Shown: positions 15,545 through 24,442 of the stretch, in pieces
How positions within the stretch are numbered: position 1 is the stretch's first letter
Layout of the letters: every line of letters starts with the position of its first letter
Assembly: GCA_035308965.1 (NCBI GenBank)
Contig: DATGFN010000021.1
Span: 124,001 to 188,000 of the forward strand
Source of the DNA: DASYXZ01 sp035308965
GTDB taxonomy: Bacteria; Acidobacteriota; Terriglobia; UBA7540
Length of the DNA: 64,000 nt
Direction of reading: 5' to 3'
Position numbers and translations under genes: made by a program
The notes under the pieces: generated by a model
What the model was told of the DNA's origin: nothing
The model's input: the letters and a program-made list of their open reading frames with translations, nothing else
Database searches by the model: none

Positions 15545-17467
15545 CTACAGAATGATCCGTTCGTCTCCCTGGCGCCGCGTGACGTGTTCGCGGTCAAGAT
15601 ATTCGAGCAGCGGAATAGCGTATTTGCGGCTCAGGCCGGTAATTTCCTTGAACACACCGACGTTCAACCGGTCACTCTGAGCTTTGCGCCGCGCGAGCAG
15701 TTGGCGAAGTCTTGACAATGCCCCCTGATGAAAAATCAGGTCGTCGGCAATCTTCACCAGAACTTTCTCCTTCATAAGAATCCGGAGAAGTTTCTCAGCT
15801 CGCCCGCGATCGATCTTTAATCCCTGGAGAACCTCGCGCGCGCTGGGCACGGTGAGGCCGGCCTTTTCAAATGCCATTCCGATTTCGGCCTTGGCCGCCG
15901 CCTCCTCCGGGCTCAATTGAATCTCACGGCCCGCCAATTGAACCAATTCCCCCTGAACCCGCAATTTTCCCTGGGCGCTGAGCGACGCGAGAATGGAATT
16001 AAAAAGCGATGCAGAAATTACCGCCGATTCCTGGCCCGAATGTCGTGCTCCGGACAATCGGCCCCGCAAATCTTCTTTGGACAATCCTGATACCAGCGGC
16101 TGGGCGGTATGAAAGGCGGCGAGTTCTTGAACAACTGTTTTTGCCAGGTGTTCGAAGAATTTGGGATGAACGACTAGGTTCGGCGGCGTTCCTAGAATCA
16201 TCAGACGCTTTTCCAACTCAAGGGCGCTGGCGGTTTTTAAAACTACTTCCAGCGGCCAGCCCGTTCGAGCCACCAGGGTGCGTGCGGAAACTTCACCATA
16301 TTGTTGCGCCAGCAATTCGAGCCTTGACTCGGGCGAGCCGGTCTCCAGAGTTGCGAGGAATGAGCGCACGCCCGCGGTATCCCCCCTATGCTTGGGCGGC
16401 AAGTTGTCCACCACCACTCCGCCGCCGAGTGTAATGAGCGGGGAAAATTGTCGGATGATAAAACGGTCGCCGGGCAGAAAAAGTCCGCCTTCCGCCAAGC
16501 GCAACTGCGCATAGGCTCGGTCGCCTGGACGCAACTCGCGGTCGCCCAGCAGCGACACTTCGGCGATTGTTTCCGCCGTCCAACAGTGGAAATGAACTCG
16601 GGCGCGATTCTTCAACGGGCGTCCCGCAGGGAGAAGAGAGAGCGAGCAATCCAAGCGGTCGGTGGTTTTGAAGAGGCCCGGTTCCGCCAGAACCATGCCG
16701 CGCGCGAGGTCGCTGGCCTCAAGCCCCACCAGGTTCAAGGCAGTGCGCTGGCCCGCTGAAGCCTCAGCTGATGGTTGATTGTGGACCTCAATTCCGCGTA
16801 CGCGCGCGCGCCGCGCCAGGGGATAGACTTCGACTTCCGCATCCTTCTCAATCTTTCCCGAAACCAGAGTGCCGGTGATGACCGCTCCAAAGCCTTTCAT
16901 CACAAAGGCGCGGTCAATAGGCAGTCGAAAGGGACGGTCGACGGGTTTGGGATCGGCATTCAGGCTCCGCTGGCGCAGTTCGGATTTGAGCTGCTCGAGG
17001 CCGGCGCCCGTGCGCGCGCTCACCGGCACCATGGGCGCGCCTTCCAGGAACGAGCCTCGCACCATCTCGTGAATTTCCAGGGCGACGAGATCGAGAACAT
17101 CTTTCTCTACCAGGTCGGATTTGGTGATGGCCACCAGGCCGGCTCGAAGGCCGAGCAATTTACAAATGTCGAAGTGCTCGCGGGTTTGCGGTTTAATTGA
17201 CTCATCGGCGGCCACCACCAGAAGGACCAGGTCGATTCCTCCCACGCCGGCCAGCATGTTCTTGATAAACCGCTCGTGCCCGGGAACGTCCACAAAAGCG
17301 ACGCGCAAATCTTCGCCCAAATCGAGGTGGGCAAATCCAAGATCGATGGTAATGCCGCGCCGCTTCTCTTCTTCCAAACGATCCGGGTTGGTGCCGGTCA
17401 GCGCCTGGACGAGCGCGGATTTCCCGTGGTCAATGTGTCCGGCCGTTCCCACAACGATATATCGCAT
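15545..17467 (-). CDS. selB: Selenocysteine-specific translation elongation factor SelB
   Basis: A GTPase that delivers Sec-tRNA(Sec) to UGA codons followed by a SECIS hairpin. The EF-Tu-like G domain is complete: GHIDHGKS (P loop), GITIDLGFAH, DVPGHERF, TKSD. Domains II/III follow to ~residue 345, and four winged-helix units that bind SECIS RNA occupy ~370-640 (for example TGLSRKYAIPLLEYLDREHVT). The ATG at 17467 gives 640 aa; a TTG lies four codons upstream. No selA, selD or tRNA-Sec is in the window, so the rest of the Sec machinery must be elsewhere. Confidence 0.95.
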   Translation of the reverse strand: MRYIVVGTAGHIDHGKSALVQALTGTNPDRLEEEKRRGITIDLGFAHLDLGEDLRVAFVDVPGHERFIKNMLAGVGGIDLVLLVVAADESIKPQTREHFDICKLLGLRAGLVAITKSDLVEKDVLDLVALEIHEMVRGSFLEGAPMVPVSARTGAGLEQLKSELRQRSLNADPKPVDRPFRLPIDRAFVMKGFGAVITGTLVSGKIEKDAEVEVYPLARRARVRGIEVHNQPSAEASAGQRTALNLVGLEASDLARGMVLAEPGLFKTTDRLDCSLSLLPAGRPLKNRARVHFHCWTAETIAEVSLLGDRELRPGDRAYAQLRLAEGGLFLPGDRFIIRQFSPLITLGGGVVVDNLPPKHRGDTAGVRSFLATLETGSPESRLELLAQQYGEVSARTLVARTGWPLEVVLKTASALELEKRLMILGTPPNLVVHPKFFEHLAKTVVQELAAFHTAQPLVSGLSKEDLRGRLSGARHSGQESAVISASLFNSILASLSAQGKLRVQGELVQLAGREIQLSPEEAAAKAEIGMAFEKAGLTVPSAREVLQGLKIDRGRAEKLLRILMKEKVLVKIADDLIFHQGALSRLRQLLARRKAQSDRLNVGVFKEITGLSRKYAIPLLEYLDREHVTRRQGDERIIL

Positions 17468-17602
17468 CAATCTGCTCAATACCCTTTCAATGGTTTCACA
17501 ATACCCTTTTCAATTCAGGAAAGTCGCGATTTATTTTTTGTTCGGGTGGGCAGATTCAGAATCCAGGGTCCGAGCTGAGTCTCTTGGTACTCATGCGCTC
17601 TC

Positions 17603-18679
17603 TCAGTTTTCCCGCGGGGGCTTCGGGCTTGGAGCGGGCGGCGTTTTATCCACTTCGTTGCCCAGCCAGACGCTGGCAATAACCCAATCTCCCGATTCTT
17701 TTTTCAAAATCATATCGTAGTCGGCCAGAGCGATTGGGTCCTGAAACACCACGCGGGCCAGGGCGCGGCTTTTGTCCGGGGAAAAAGTAAGGTTCTGAAT
17801 TTCCACCGACGCGTCAGGCTTGGGCTGAGCCGGCGATTTGGCCGTTCCGTTGCCCGTGGCCGCGCCCTTCGCCGCGGGCTTGGCCAGTGACTTTTGCGGA
17901 ACCGAACCCTTCAACGCGGGGATAGCAGGTTCGGAGGGGGCGATGGACGGCTCAAGGGCCGGACTGAAATAAGATCGCACCGCCTGCTCCACCGAACCGC
18001 CCGCGCTCTTGCCCTGAGGAGTGGCGAGGTACTTCGACCGCGCTTCGATAACGTCAATGGCATTTTCCAGATCGTCGCGGATGACCACGTCTTTAATCTT
18101 TTTGTCGGCTTCGCGGAGAGGGGGCAGCATCTCCACGTCAGAACGTGCTGTGAGGGCGATGATCGCCGCCTCGGTCACGGTGCGGTCCGGTTCTGCGTCC
18201 GAATGGGTTACTGCGTCCATCAAGAACCGCGTGGCCTCGGGCGTTCGAAGTTCACCCAGCGCCCCGTAGAAAAATCGGCGCAAGTCGAGATCGCGGGGAT
18301 CAGCCACGAGTTTCCCCAGGATCGTAAACGCCTTGGGCCCGCCGATGAAAGCCAGCGATTGCGCGGCAAATTCCGCCGTGCGATCGTCCTTTAGCGCTGC
18401 CTCGAGCTGCGGGATGATGGGAGGGCCGGCGGCAAAAGTCGCGTCCAGCAACGCATCACGGGCGTCCGGACTGGGCGAAGTCAGGATTGCGTCCAGCAAC
18501 TCGGGAGCCCAATCGCCCGGAATAACCGGCTCCTCCTGGTCGTCGGCTGGAGGAGGCGCGGGAGAGGTTTTGTCCGGTTGCCTCGTCTGTGCAAAAACTG
18601 GCAAGGCGATCAAACAAAAAGCGAGGAAGGAAAACCATCGCATTATCGGTTCGCTTGCTTTTTTCAGAGATGATTTCAT
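17603..18679 (-). CDS. Exported HEAT-like repeat protein of unknown function
   Basis: From the ATG at 18679 the protein is 358 aa. A signal peptide is visible (FSFLAFCLIALPVFAQ), cleaved after AQ; a second ATG at 18643 just before it may be the true start. Residues ~60-240 are alpha-helical HEAT/PBS-lyase-like units: GPPIIPQLEAALKDDRTAEFAAQSLAFIG and ALGELRTPEATRFLMDAV. An Ala/Pro/Lys linker follows (~255-305), then a C-terminal segment (FSPDKSRALARVVFQDP ... GDWVIASVWLG) resembling small NTF2-like or lipocalin-like domains. The stop of the upstream HAD gene lies about 90 bp before it. Function unknown. Confidence 0.75.
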   Translation of the reverse strand: MKSSLKKASEPIMRWFSFLAFCLIALPVFAQTRQPDKTSPAPPPADDQEEPVIPGDWAPELLDAILTSPSPDARDALLDATFAAGPPIIPQLEAALKDDRTAEFAAQSLAFIGGPKAFTILGKLVADPRDLDLRRFFYGALGELRTPEATRFLMDAVTHSDAEPDRTVTEAAIIALTARSDVEMLPPLREADKKIKDVVIRDDLENAIDVIEARSKYLATPQGKSAGGSVEQAVRSYFSPALEPSIAPSEPAIPALKGSVPQKSLAKPAAKGAATGNGTAKSPAQPKPDASVEIQNLTFSPDKSRALARVVFQDPIALADYDMILKKESGDWVIASVWLGNEVDKTPPAPSPKPPREN

Positions 18680-18767
18680 GCAGCCTTCAGTTGGATGCCG
18701 GATGGCAGGGCAAGGTTGGTGGTTTGCTGATCTCCGGCGGCCCTGTCCCTGAATCACCAAGATCCGT

Positions 18768-19445
18768 TTACATCGCCCTTCCATTCAGTAGTGGAAGTAA
18801 ATCCCGAAAATTGTCCACGGTGAAATCCGGCTGCGCCGCCTCCAAAGTGTGGGACCCAATCCCGTAGGTCACACCGCAAGCCATCACGCCGGCATTGCGG
18901 GCTGTGAAAACGTCGGTGTCCGAATCACCCACGATCATGGTCTGCGCGGCGGAGCACCCCGTATCTTCCATCAATTTCGCCACGCCCATGGGATCGGGCT
19001 TTTTCCGCTCGAAACTGTCACCCCCGTAAATGAATGAGAAATGCCCTGCCAGCCCCAGGCCCGCAATCATATCGCGGCTGAACCGGACCGGCTTGTTGGT
19101 GAGCACCGCCATTTTCCAGCCCTTGAGTCCATCGAGTGTCTCGCGAACACCGGCGTAAGTAACCGTGTGGTCGAGCATATGTCCCCGGTAATAGGCAAGA
19201 AATAGGGCTACGGCTTTTTGAACGTCCTCAGGGGAGGCGGAAGAACCGAGCGCGCGCTCGATCAGAGAGACCACGCCCCGGCCCACAAAGGAAGAAATGG
19301 TCTTGATCGGAAGCGCGTCCAGTCCCATCTGCGAGCGCACCGCGTTCACGCTCAGAGTCAAATCTGTTTCACTGTCAACCAGCGTGCCGTCCAAATCAAA
19401 AATCAAAAATTGGATCTGCTTCAATGATTGCTTGGGGACCGTCAT
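18768..19445 (-). CDS. HAD-superfamily phosphatase, phosphoglycolate phosphatase-like
   Basis: From the ATG at 19445 the product is 225 aa. HAD motif I is FDLDGTLVDS with the nucleophile and general acid Asp residues. The alpha-helical cap follows, motif II is VLTNKP, the motif III lysine is in FERKKPDP, and motif IV is GDSDTDVFTARNAG. This layout matches Gph/PpaX-type phosphatases that remove 2-phosphoglycolate or pyrophosphate; substrate is undetermined. It is in the same direction as the exported HEAT-like gene and may be cotranscribed with it. The frame is open a further 23 codons upstream without conserved sequence. Confidence 0.88.
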   Translation of the reverse strand: MTVPKQSLKQIQFLIFDLDGTLVDSETDLTLSVNAVRSQMGLDALPIKTISSFVGRGVVSLIERALGSSASPEDVQKAVALFLAYYRGHMLDHTVTYAGVRETLDGLKGWKMAVLTNKPVRFSRDMIAGLGLAGHFSFIYGGDSFERKKPDPMGVAKLMEDTGCSAAQTMIVGDSDTDVFTARNAGVMACGVTYGIGSHTLEAAQPDFTVDNFRDLLPLLNGRAM

Positions 19446-19587
19446 CAATATACGCTCGCGCTCCGAAGGCCGGCACTGGTCGAGGCCACAAAACCCATTC
19501 CCGTTTTTCATCACATTACGGGTAATTCCATTTTAGCCGCAAAACATGGCATTGGCTACGCGCAGGTTCGGGTGCCACGGGCGCAGC

Positions 19588-19629
19588 CTGACGCAGTCAT
19601 TCCCGCGAAGGTGGGAATGACTGCGTCAG
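19588..19629. repeat. Perfect 17-bp stem palindrome of the CATTCCCGCGAA type
   Basis: CTGACGCAGTCATTCCC and GGGAATGACTGCGTCAG enclose an 8-nt loop GCGAAGGT. The core GTCATTCCCGCGAAGG recurs in the MITE-like element at 14553-14703. It lies between the divergent HAD phosphatase and DUF1015 genes. Confidence 0.75.
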
Positions 19630-19765
19630 ATGAAGGGTCTGACAGGGATCCATCTCGAAATGACATCTACGTCTGCGGGTGATATTTCTCGACGGGTTCT
19701 CCTCCCTGTGGTAATTTGGATCATCAAGAAATTCCACTAGTTATTTTAGGGATTACAAAACCACA

Positions 19766-21103
19766 ATGGCTGAAATACTTCCTTTTCGAGCATTGCACTA
19801 TCATCCGCACAATATCGCGAAGCTTGACGATGTGGTTACGCAACCTTATGACAAGATTTCCGCTGAGATGCAGGCGCGTTACCATAGAATGAGCCCCTAC
19901 AACGCTGCCCATATCATTCGCGGACTGGAGAAGCCCGGCGATTCCCCTCAGGACAACGTTTACACTCGCGCCGCCGGTTATTTTCAAGATTGGATTCAAA
20001 AACAAATCCTGACCGCTGAACCCGAACCCGCAATCTACCCTTATTATCAGGATTACTCGGTGCCGGGCGAACCCGACAACAGGAAACAGAGGCGGGGCTT
20101 CATTGCTCTCTTGAAGCTGGAGGACTACAACGCCGGCGTGGTTCACCGCCACGAGGAAACTCTTTCCGGTCCCAAGGCCGACCGCCTCGAGTTACTGAAA
20201 GCGACCCGCGCCCACCTGGGCCAGATTTTTATGCTCTACAGTGACCCTGGCGGGGCCATTGAGGCGGCGCTGGACGAAAATACCCGGGAGCAGCCCTGGG
20301 AGAGAGTGGTGGACGAATATTCCACTGCCCACTCCGTGTGGAAGGTTACAGACCCATCTGTGGTGAATCTTGCGGTCGAGGGCATGCGGCCCAAGGAACT
20401 TGTTATCGCGGACGGCCATCACCGCTACGAAACCGCGCTGGCCTACCGTAATGAATGCCGCAAGCAAGGCCGGGAAAATTCCCCCGCCGAATACGTGATG
20501 GTCACCTGCGTCCGGCAGGAAGCGGATGGCCTGGTGGTGCTGCCCACTCATCGCGTGCTGCACAACCTGCCCGTTTACCGATGGGGGAAATTTGTGGGAG
20601 ACGCTCAGGAATTTTTCGATTGGCAGGAAATGCAGCTGGATGAACCGACGCAGGAGGCGGGCACCCGCCTGATGCAGGAATTACAGCATGCCGGCCGGCA
20701 AGGCCCGGCCATAGGAGTTTTTGCGGGCAGCGCAACCCAGGGCATTCTCACTCTTCGACGCGATTTCCGGATTTCCGAATTACTGCCGGAGATTCCTTCC
20801 AGCCTCGCGCGGCTGGATGTGGTGATCCTGCACCGGATTCTTCTGGAGCGGGTGCTCGGCATCGATCCGCAAGCCGTCCGCGAAGAGAAAAACCTGCACT
20901 ATGTGCGGGAAATCAAACCCGCACTGACCATGGTCGAAGAGGGCAAGGCTCAATTGTGCTTCCTGATGAATCCCACGCCCATAGCTGCGGTGTGGGAAAA
21001 CGCTTTGGCGGGACGGGTACTCCCTCAAAAATCCACCGACTTCTATCCCAAACTGCTTTCGGGGCTCACTGTCTACTGGCTGGATAACCCGGGCAGCAAA
21101 TAG
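19766..21103 (+). CDS. DUF1015 family protein
   Basis: A 445-aa protein of the widespread DUF1015 family. The opening MAEILPFRALHYHP followed by DVVTQPYDKI, the motif VHRHEETLSGPKADRLELL, and ADGHHRYETALAYRNE are family signatures. It is cytosolic with no signal or membrane segment. Some archaeal members are ADP-dependent serine kinases (SerK); whether this bacterial branch has that activity is unknown. The ATG at 19766 coincides with the start of conservation. No partner gene is adjacent. Family call is firm, function is not. Confidence 0.88.
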   Translation: MAEILPFRALHYHPHNIAKLDDVVTQPYDKISAEMQARYHRMSPYNAAHIIRGLEKPGDSPQDNVYTRAAGYFQDWIQKQILTAEPEPAIYPYYQDYSVPGEPDNRKQRRGFIALLKLEDYNAGVVHRHEETLSGPKADRLELLKATRAHLGQIFMLYSDPGGAIEAALDENTREQPWERVVDEYSTAHSVWKVTDPSVVNLAVEGMRPKELVIADGHHRYETALAYRNECRKQGRENSPAEYVMVTCVRQEADGLVVLPTHRVLHNLPVYRWGKFVGDAQEFFDWQEMQLDEPTQEAGTRLMQELQHAGRQGPAIGVFAGSATQGILTLRRDFRISELLPEIPSSLARLDVVILHRILLERVLGIDPQAVREEKNLHYVREIKPALTMVEEGKAQLCFLMNPTPIAAVWENALAGRVLPQKSTDFYPKLLSGLTVYWLDNPGSK

Positions 21104-21124
21104 TCTCGCGCCTATGTCCGGGCA

Positions 21125-21478
21125 TCAGTGGACGGGCACGAAGGATTGCAATGCCTCATCCACCGTATTATACACATCAAAAATGGTCACCAATTTTGTA
21201 ATATGCAATTGCTCGTGAAATTTCTTGGTGAGGTTGGCCAGCTTCATGATGGCCCCCATATTGTAGGCGGACGTATATCCGCCCACCAGCGTGCCCAAGC
21301 CGGCGCTATCAATGTAGCTGACATTGGCGAGATCCAGAACCAGCCGGGTCTTGCCCTGGCCTAAAAGGTCCTTCAACTTCGTCCGAAGCTGCATGCTCTC
21401 GTCGCCCAGTGTAATGCGTCCCGTGATTTCGAGGACGGTAATCCCGCCTATATCCTTTTCCAACATTGACAATGCCAT
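21125..21478 (-). CDS. STAS-domain anti-sigma factor antagonist
   Basis: A 117-aa single STAS domain protein like SpoIIAA/RsbV, the switch that frees a sigma factor by binding its anti-sigma kinase. The strand ITVLEITGRITLGDES and the phosphorylatable motif LANVSYIDSAGLGTLVGGY (Ser in DSAG) are intact. The ATG at 21478 has GAGGAGAG close upstream, which decides against the 56-codon upstream extension. It is the last of three same-strand genes (transporter, zinc ribbon, STAS). The cognate kinase is not in the window. Confidence 0.9.
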   Translation of the reverse strand: MALSMLEKDIGGITVLEITGRITLGDESMQLRTKLKDLLGQGKTRLVLDLANVSYIDSAGLGTLVGGYTSAYNMGAIMKLANLTKKFHEQLHITKLVTIFDVYNTVDEALQSFVPVH

Positions 21479-21506
21479 TTGAACTCTCCTCTGTGATGGA
21501 TAACCG

Positions 21507-21662
21507 TTATTCGAATTCCGAACAGGACATGAAATAGCCACAGCGCGGACAAACCATTTTACAATGCCGCGACTCGAGCCTGGATGAGCACACGGGGCAA
21601 AAGTGAACGGGAAGCTCTTCCCGCGGGTTTGTTCCGGATGTTTCACCAGTTTCTTCGGCCAT
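21507..21662 (-). CDS. Small zinc-ribbon protein
   Basis: A 51-aa protein with two CxxC knuckles (Cys22/25 and Cys38/41) plus Cys34 and Cys47, in the arrangement FCPVC ... CPRCGYF of a rubredoxin-like zinc ribbon. The acidic N-terminus has no fold signal. A near-perfect Shine-Dalgarno AGGAGGAG lies 7-8 bases before the ATG at 21662, good evidence that this short gene is real. It begins 11 bp after the stop of the NiCoT-type transporter gene and ends 28 bp before the STAS gene, suggesting an operon. Function unknown; metal binding is inferred. Confidence 0.75.
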   Translation of the reverse strand: MAEETGETSGTNPREELPVHFCPVCSSRLESRHCKMVCPRCGYFMSCSEFE

Positions 21663-21673
21663 GAGATCTCCTC

Positions 21674-22414
21674 CTAGTGAAAGTATGCCTGAAGGAATCC
21701 CACTTCCCAAGCCAGAAATAATCCGAATCCCAGGCTGAACAATCCGGCCCCCAGGCGTATGGCGCGTTCCATCATCAGCCAACGTCCTGCCGCCAGAGCC
21801 AGGGGCACACTCATTAGGATGCTCATTGCCATCATTCCGCCGATGGTCCCCACTCCAAAAATCAAAATGGTCCCGAAGGCCAGGAGCATGGAAGGTATGG
21901 CGCCCACCACGAGTAATAAAACCGCTGCCGTTCCTGCCAGACCGTGCACAACGCCTACCACAAACGGCCGCTTCCCGAATCGCAGCGTGTGATGCCGATG
22001 TTCGTGGCCCCCGTCGCCCAAATGAACGTGCAAGTGGGAGTGAGCGGTGCCATCGTGAGTATGGGTGTGCACGTGCAGCGCGCCATTGTTTTTTGTCTGA
22101 AGCAAAACCCTCAGCCCCAGCACCACCAACATGCAGCCTACAAGAAATTCCAGAAAACTTGATGTGTGGGGAGCAACGGTGAAACGGAAAACCAACATGG
22201 CGGATCCAAACACGAGCAGCGCCGCCGTGTGGCCCATGCCCCAATAGGCGCCCACCAGCGAGGACCGCAGCAGATTCCGTTCCTCGGTGACGAAAGTGGA
22301 GACGGCGGCCACATGGTCAGCATCAAGAGCGTGCCGCAGGCCCAGCACAAAGCCAAGAGTCAGCGTCGCCCAGATGGGAAAGCCGCCGGGCATGGCAATT
22401 TCAGGCAGGTTCAA
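21674..22414 (-). CDS. NiCoT/HupE-like nickel or cobalt membrane transporter
   Basis: A 246-aa integral membrane protein with about six to seven helices. In the first helix region, GLRHALDADH fits the H-x4-D-H metal-selectivity motif of nickel/cobalt permeases (His28, Asp33, His34). A histidine-rich loop (residues ~118-144, HVHTHTHDGTAHSHLHVH) probably binds metal before transport, and the second half has FGVGTIGGMMAMS. It is shorter than classic NixA (~330 aa), closer to UreH/TauE-like relatives. The zinc-ribbon gene follows after 11 bp. Nickel versus cobalt cannot be told from sequence. Confidence 0.82.
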   Translation of the reverse strand: MNLPEIAMPGGFPIWATLTLGFVLGLRHALDADHVAAVSTFVTEERNLLRSSLVGAYWGMGHTAALLVFGSAMLVFRFTVAPHTSSFLEFLVGCMLVVLGLRVLLQTKNNGALHVHTHTHDGTAHSHLHVHLGDGGHEHRHHTLRFGKRPFVVGVVHGLAGTAAVLLLVVGAIPSMLLAFGTILIFGVGTIGGMMAMSILMSVPLALAAGRWLMMERAIRLGAGLFSLGFGLFLAWEVGFLQAYFH

Positions 22415-22423
22415 TTCAACTCC

Positions 22424-23638
22424 TCAATTTGCGCGTTGGCGCAGGAAATCGGTGATGCTCTCATAGGCGCGGCTAAGCGTCGATTCGTCAGGCAGGAAGA
22501 CGGTGCGAAAATGCCGCGTGCCCGGAGCTTGTCCAAAGCCGCTGCCGTGCACCACCAGCACCTGCTTCTCCATCAGCAACGCCCGCACAAATTCGTCATC
22601 TCTCTCCGCGATTTCCAATTTTGGAAACGCATAGAAAGCTCCCCGCGGTTTCACGCAGCTCAGTTGCGGCGTCGTCTCGCACCATTTCATGGTGAGGTCG
22701 CGACGGGCGCGCAACTTGCCCACCGCCGCGGCCACATGGTCCTGCGGACCTTCGAGAGCGGCGCGCACCGCGTATTGCTCCGGGCAATTGGCGGAAAGGC
22801 GCGCGCGCAGCAGTTTGTGGATTCCTTCCACATAAGGTTTCACTGAGGCCGCTTCCCCGCTCACTATGGCCCACCCGATCCGCCATCCGGGGGCAAGGTA
22901 TCCCTTGGAAAGGCCGCCGAATGTTACCACGGGCACATCCGGCGCCAGGGCGGCGATGGAAATGTGCGGGTCCGAATCCAAAATAAGTTTGTCGTAAATT
23001 TCGTCGGCAAAGATCACCAGTTGATGTTGGCGCGCCAGTTCGGCGATGGCCTCGAGCGTTTGCCGCGAATAAACGGCGCCCGTGGGATTATTGGGGTTGA
23101 TCAACACCAAGGCGCGCGTGCCGGTAAATATCCGCTGCTCGAGATTTTCCAGGTCGGGCTCCCACGCCGCACCTTCGTCCAGAATGTAAGCGTTGGGCTG
23201 AATCCCGAGCTTGGCGAGAACGGCGGAATAGAGCGGATATTCGGGGCTGGGCGTCAGGATGTTTTCACCGGGATTCAGCAGGGCGGTCAGACAAACGTCC
23301 ACTGCCTCGCTTACGCCCTGGGTGATGAAAACGTTTTGAACATTAGAAATGCCTTTTCGGTCCGCCTCAGCTCGTATCGCGTCCAGGGCATCCTCAACCC
23401 CGCCCGAGGGCGCGTAACCATTCTTGCCGTCGCGCATGGCTTTGACCACTGCGTCGATGATATGGGGCGGAGTCTCGAAATCAAACTTCAGCGGGTCGCC
23501 GATATTGAGAGGCAGGATTTTCTTGCCCTCGCGAGCGAGCTGGTCCGCCACCACGGCCAGTTCTCGAATGGCGTAGCGCACATGCTCCAGGCGGGTAGCC
23601 GCCAGGATCTCACGGACATGTGTAAGTTCCTGCGTCAT
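22424..23638 (-). CDS. Class I/II aminotransferase, AlaA-like
   Basis: A 404-aa fold-type I PLP aminotransferase. Visible are LPLNIGDPLKFDFETP near the N-terminus, GYAPSGGVEDALDAIR (substrate clamp), NPNNPTGAVY (Asn contacting PLP), FADEIYDKLI (Asp and Tyr of the cofactor site), and GGLSKGYLAPGWRIGW, where the Lys forms the Schiff base. The pattern resembles alanine/valine-forming aminotransferases of the AlaA group. Cytosolic. It starts upstream of the transporter gene on the same strand (9-bp gap), perhaps cotranscribed by chance. Confidence 0.88.
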   Translation of the reverse strand: MTQELTHVREILAATRLEHVRYAIRELAVVADQLAREGKKILPLNIGDPLKFDFETPPHIIDAVVKAMRDGKNGYAPSGGVEDALDAIRAEADRKGISNVQNVFITQGVSEAVDVCLTALLNPGENILTPSPEYPLYSAVLAKLGIQPNAYILDEGAAWEPDLENLEQRIFTGTRALVLINPNNPTGAVYSRQTLEAIAELARQHQLVIFADEIYDKLILDSDPHISIAALAPDVPVVTFGGLSKGYLAPGWRIGWAIVSGEAASVKPYVEGIHKLLRARLSANCPEQYAVRAALEGPQDHVAAAVGKLRARRDLTMKWCETTPQLSCVKPRGAFYAFPKLEIAERDDEFVRALLMEKQVLVVHGSGFGQAPGTRHFRTVFLPDESTLSRAYESITDFLRQRAN

Positions 23639-23995
23639 TGAACCATTAGATTTGTAGCAGAAAGACGAAGTGCGGTCAATTCACGTAATGATTCGGGGGA
23701 GGTCCAGTTTGGTCCAAGCTACGTCATTTAGTAGCTTTGCTTCTACTCTCTTTCTTCTTTCAAAGCGGATGTTGGAGTATTGAAAAAACTATCGTATCTG
23801 GGCCAAGCGGCGGAAAGACTTCCAGCGCAGAGTTTCTGCTTTTGAAAGTCTGCGGCACTTCCACTGCGGCCGTAGAAGATTATGAACACAAGCAATACCC
23901 TTCATAGGATTATTCAACGCGCTTGACACGTACAAGCCGCAGAGTCTGAAAGGCACAGACTCTGCGCGACCCGCTGCTTGCCTTTAACAGTGGAA
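23639..23995. other. Gene-free spacer with a perfect CGCAGAGTCTG hairpin
   Basis: CGCAGAGTCTG (23938-23948) pairs perfectly with CAGACTCTGCG (23956-23966) over an 11-bp stem with a 7-nt loop, 30 bp beyond the stop codon of the DUF1801 gene. A looser copy of the same words (CGCAGAGTTTCTGC, AAAGTCTGCGG) lies near 23835-23865. There is no T-tract, so this is a REP-like palindrome, though it could stabilise or end the transcript. No gene was seen. Confidence 0.6.
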
Positions 23996-24442
23996 TTATT
24001 TCCTCAGCTTCCCTTTTTCATTCTGAGCTGCAAGCCCATCTCGTATTGCCGCTTCAAGCGTATCGATGTTGATATCCTTTAGAGTTTTAAACCGAATGCA
24101 ATATCCGGTCACGCTCGCCTTGCCTAATGTTTTTCCATACGTCTTGGCTAAGTACTTTTTATCTTTGAGGCCAAGAACATAGACAGAGATTCCGGTCTTG
24201 TTTCCGCTCACACCAATTTGAAAAAACTCTCTACTTTTTCCATTGGCATATTTTATTGTGTGAAATCCATATCCAATCGTAGGGTTGGAAACAGTATTAT
24301 TTTTGCTGTCTTTACCATCGAAGAACCATAATTTGCACGCTGGCGACACTTGAAGTGTGAGCCGATGCAACTCCCGCATCTCACTGCGTTTTGGCTCCGG
24401 TTGGCTGGTAATATACCTCTTGATCTGTTCTTTTACGTTCAT
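23996..24442 (-). CDS. DUF1801-type small protein
   Basis: A 148-aa basic protein resembling the DUF1801/YdhG-like family (MNVKEQIKRYITSQPEPKRSEMRELHRLTLQVSPACKLW reduced to its ends, then GFHTIKYANGKSREFFQIG and KYLAKTYGKTLGKASVTGYCIRFKTL). The ATG at 24442 has GGGAG upstream. It is clearly more AT-rich than its neighbours and is isolated between repeat-rich spacers, which fits recent acquisition. Function unknown. Confidence 0.75.
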   Translation of the reverse strand: MNVKEQIKRYITSQPEPKRSEMRELHRLTLQVSPACKLWFFDGKDSKNNTVSNPTIGYGFHTIKYANGKSREFFQIGVSGNKTGISVYVLGLKDKKYLAKTYGKTLGKASVTGYCIRFKTLKDINIDTLEAAIRDGLAAQNEKGKLRK

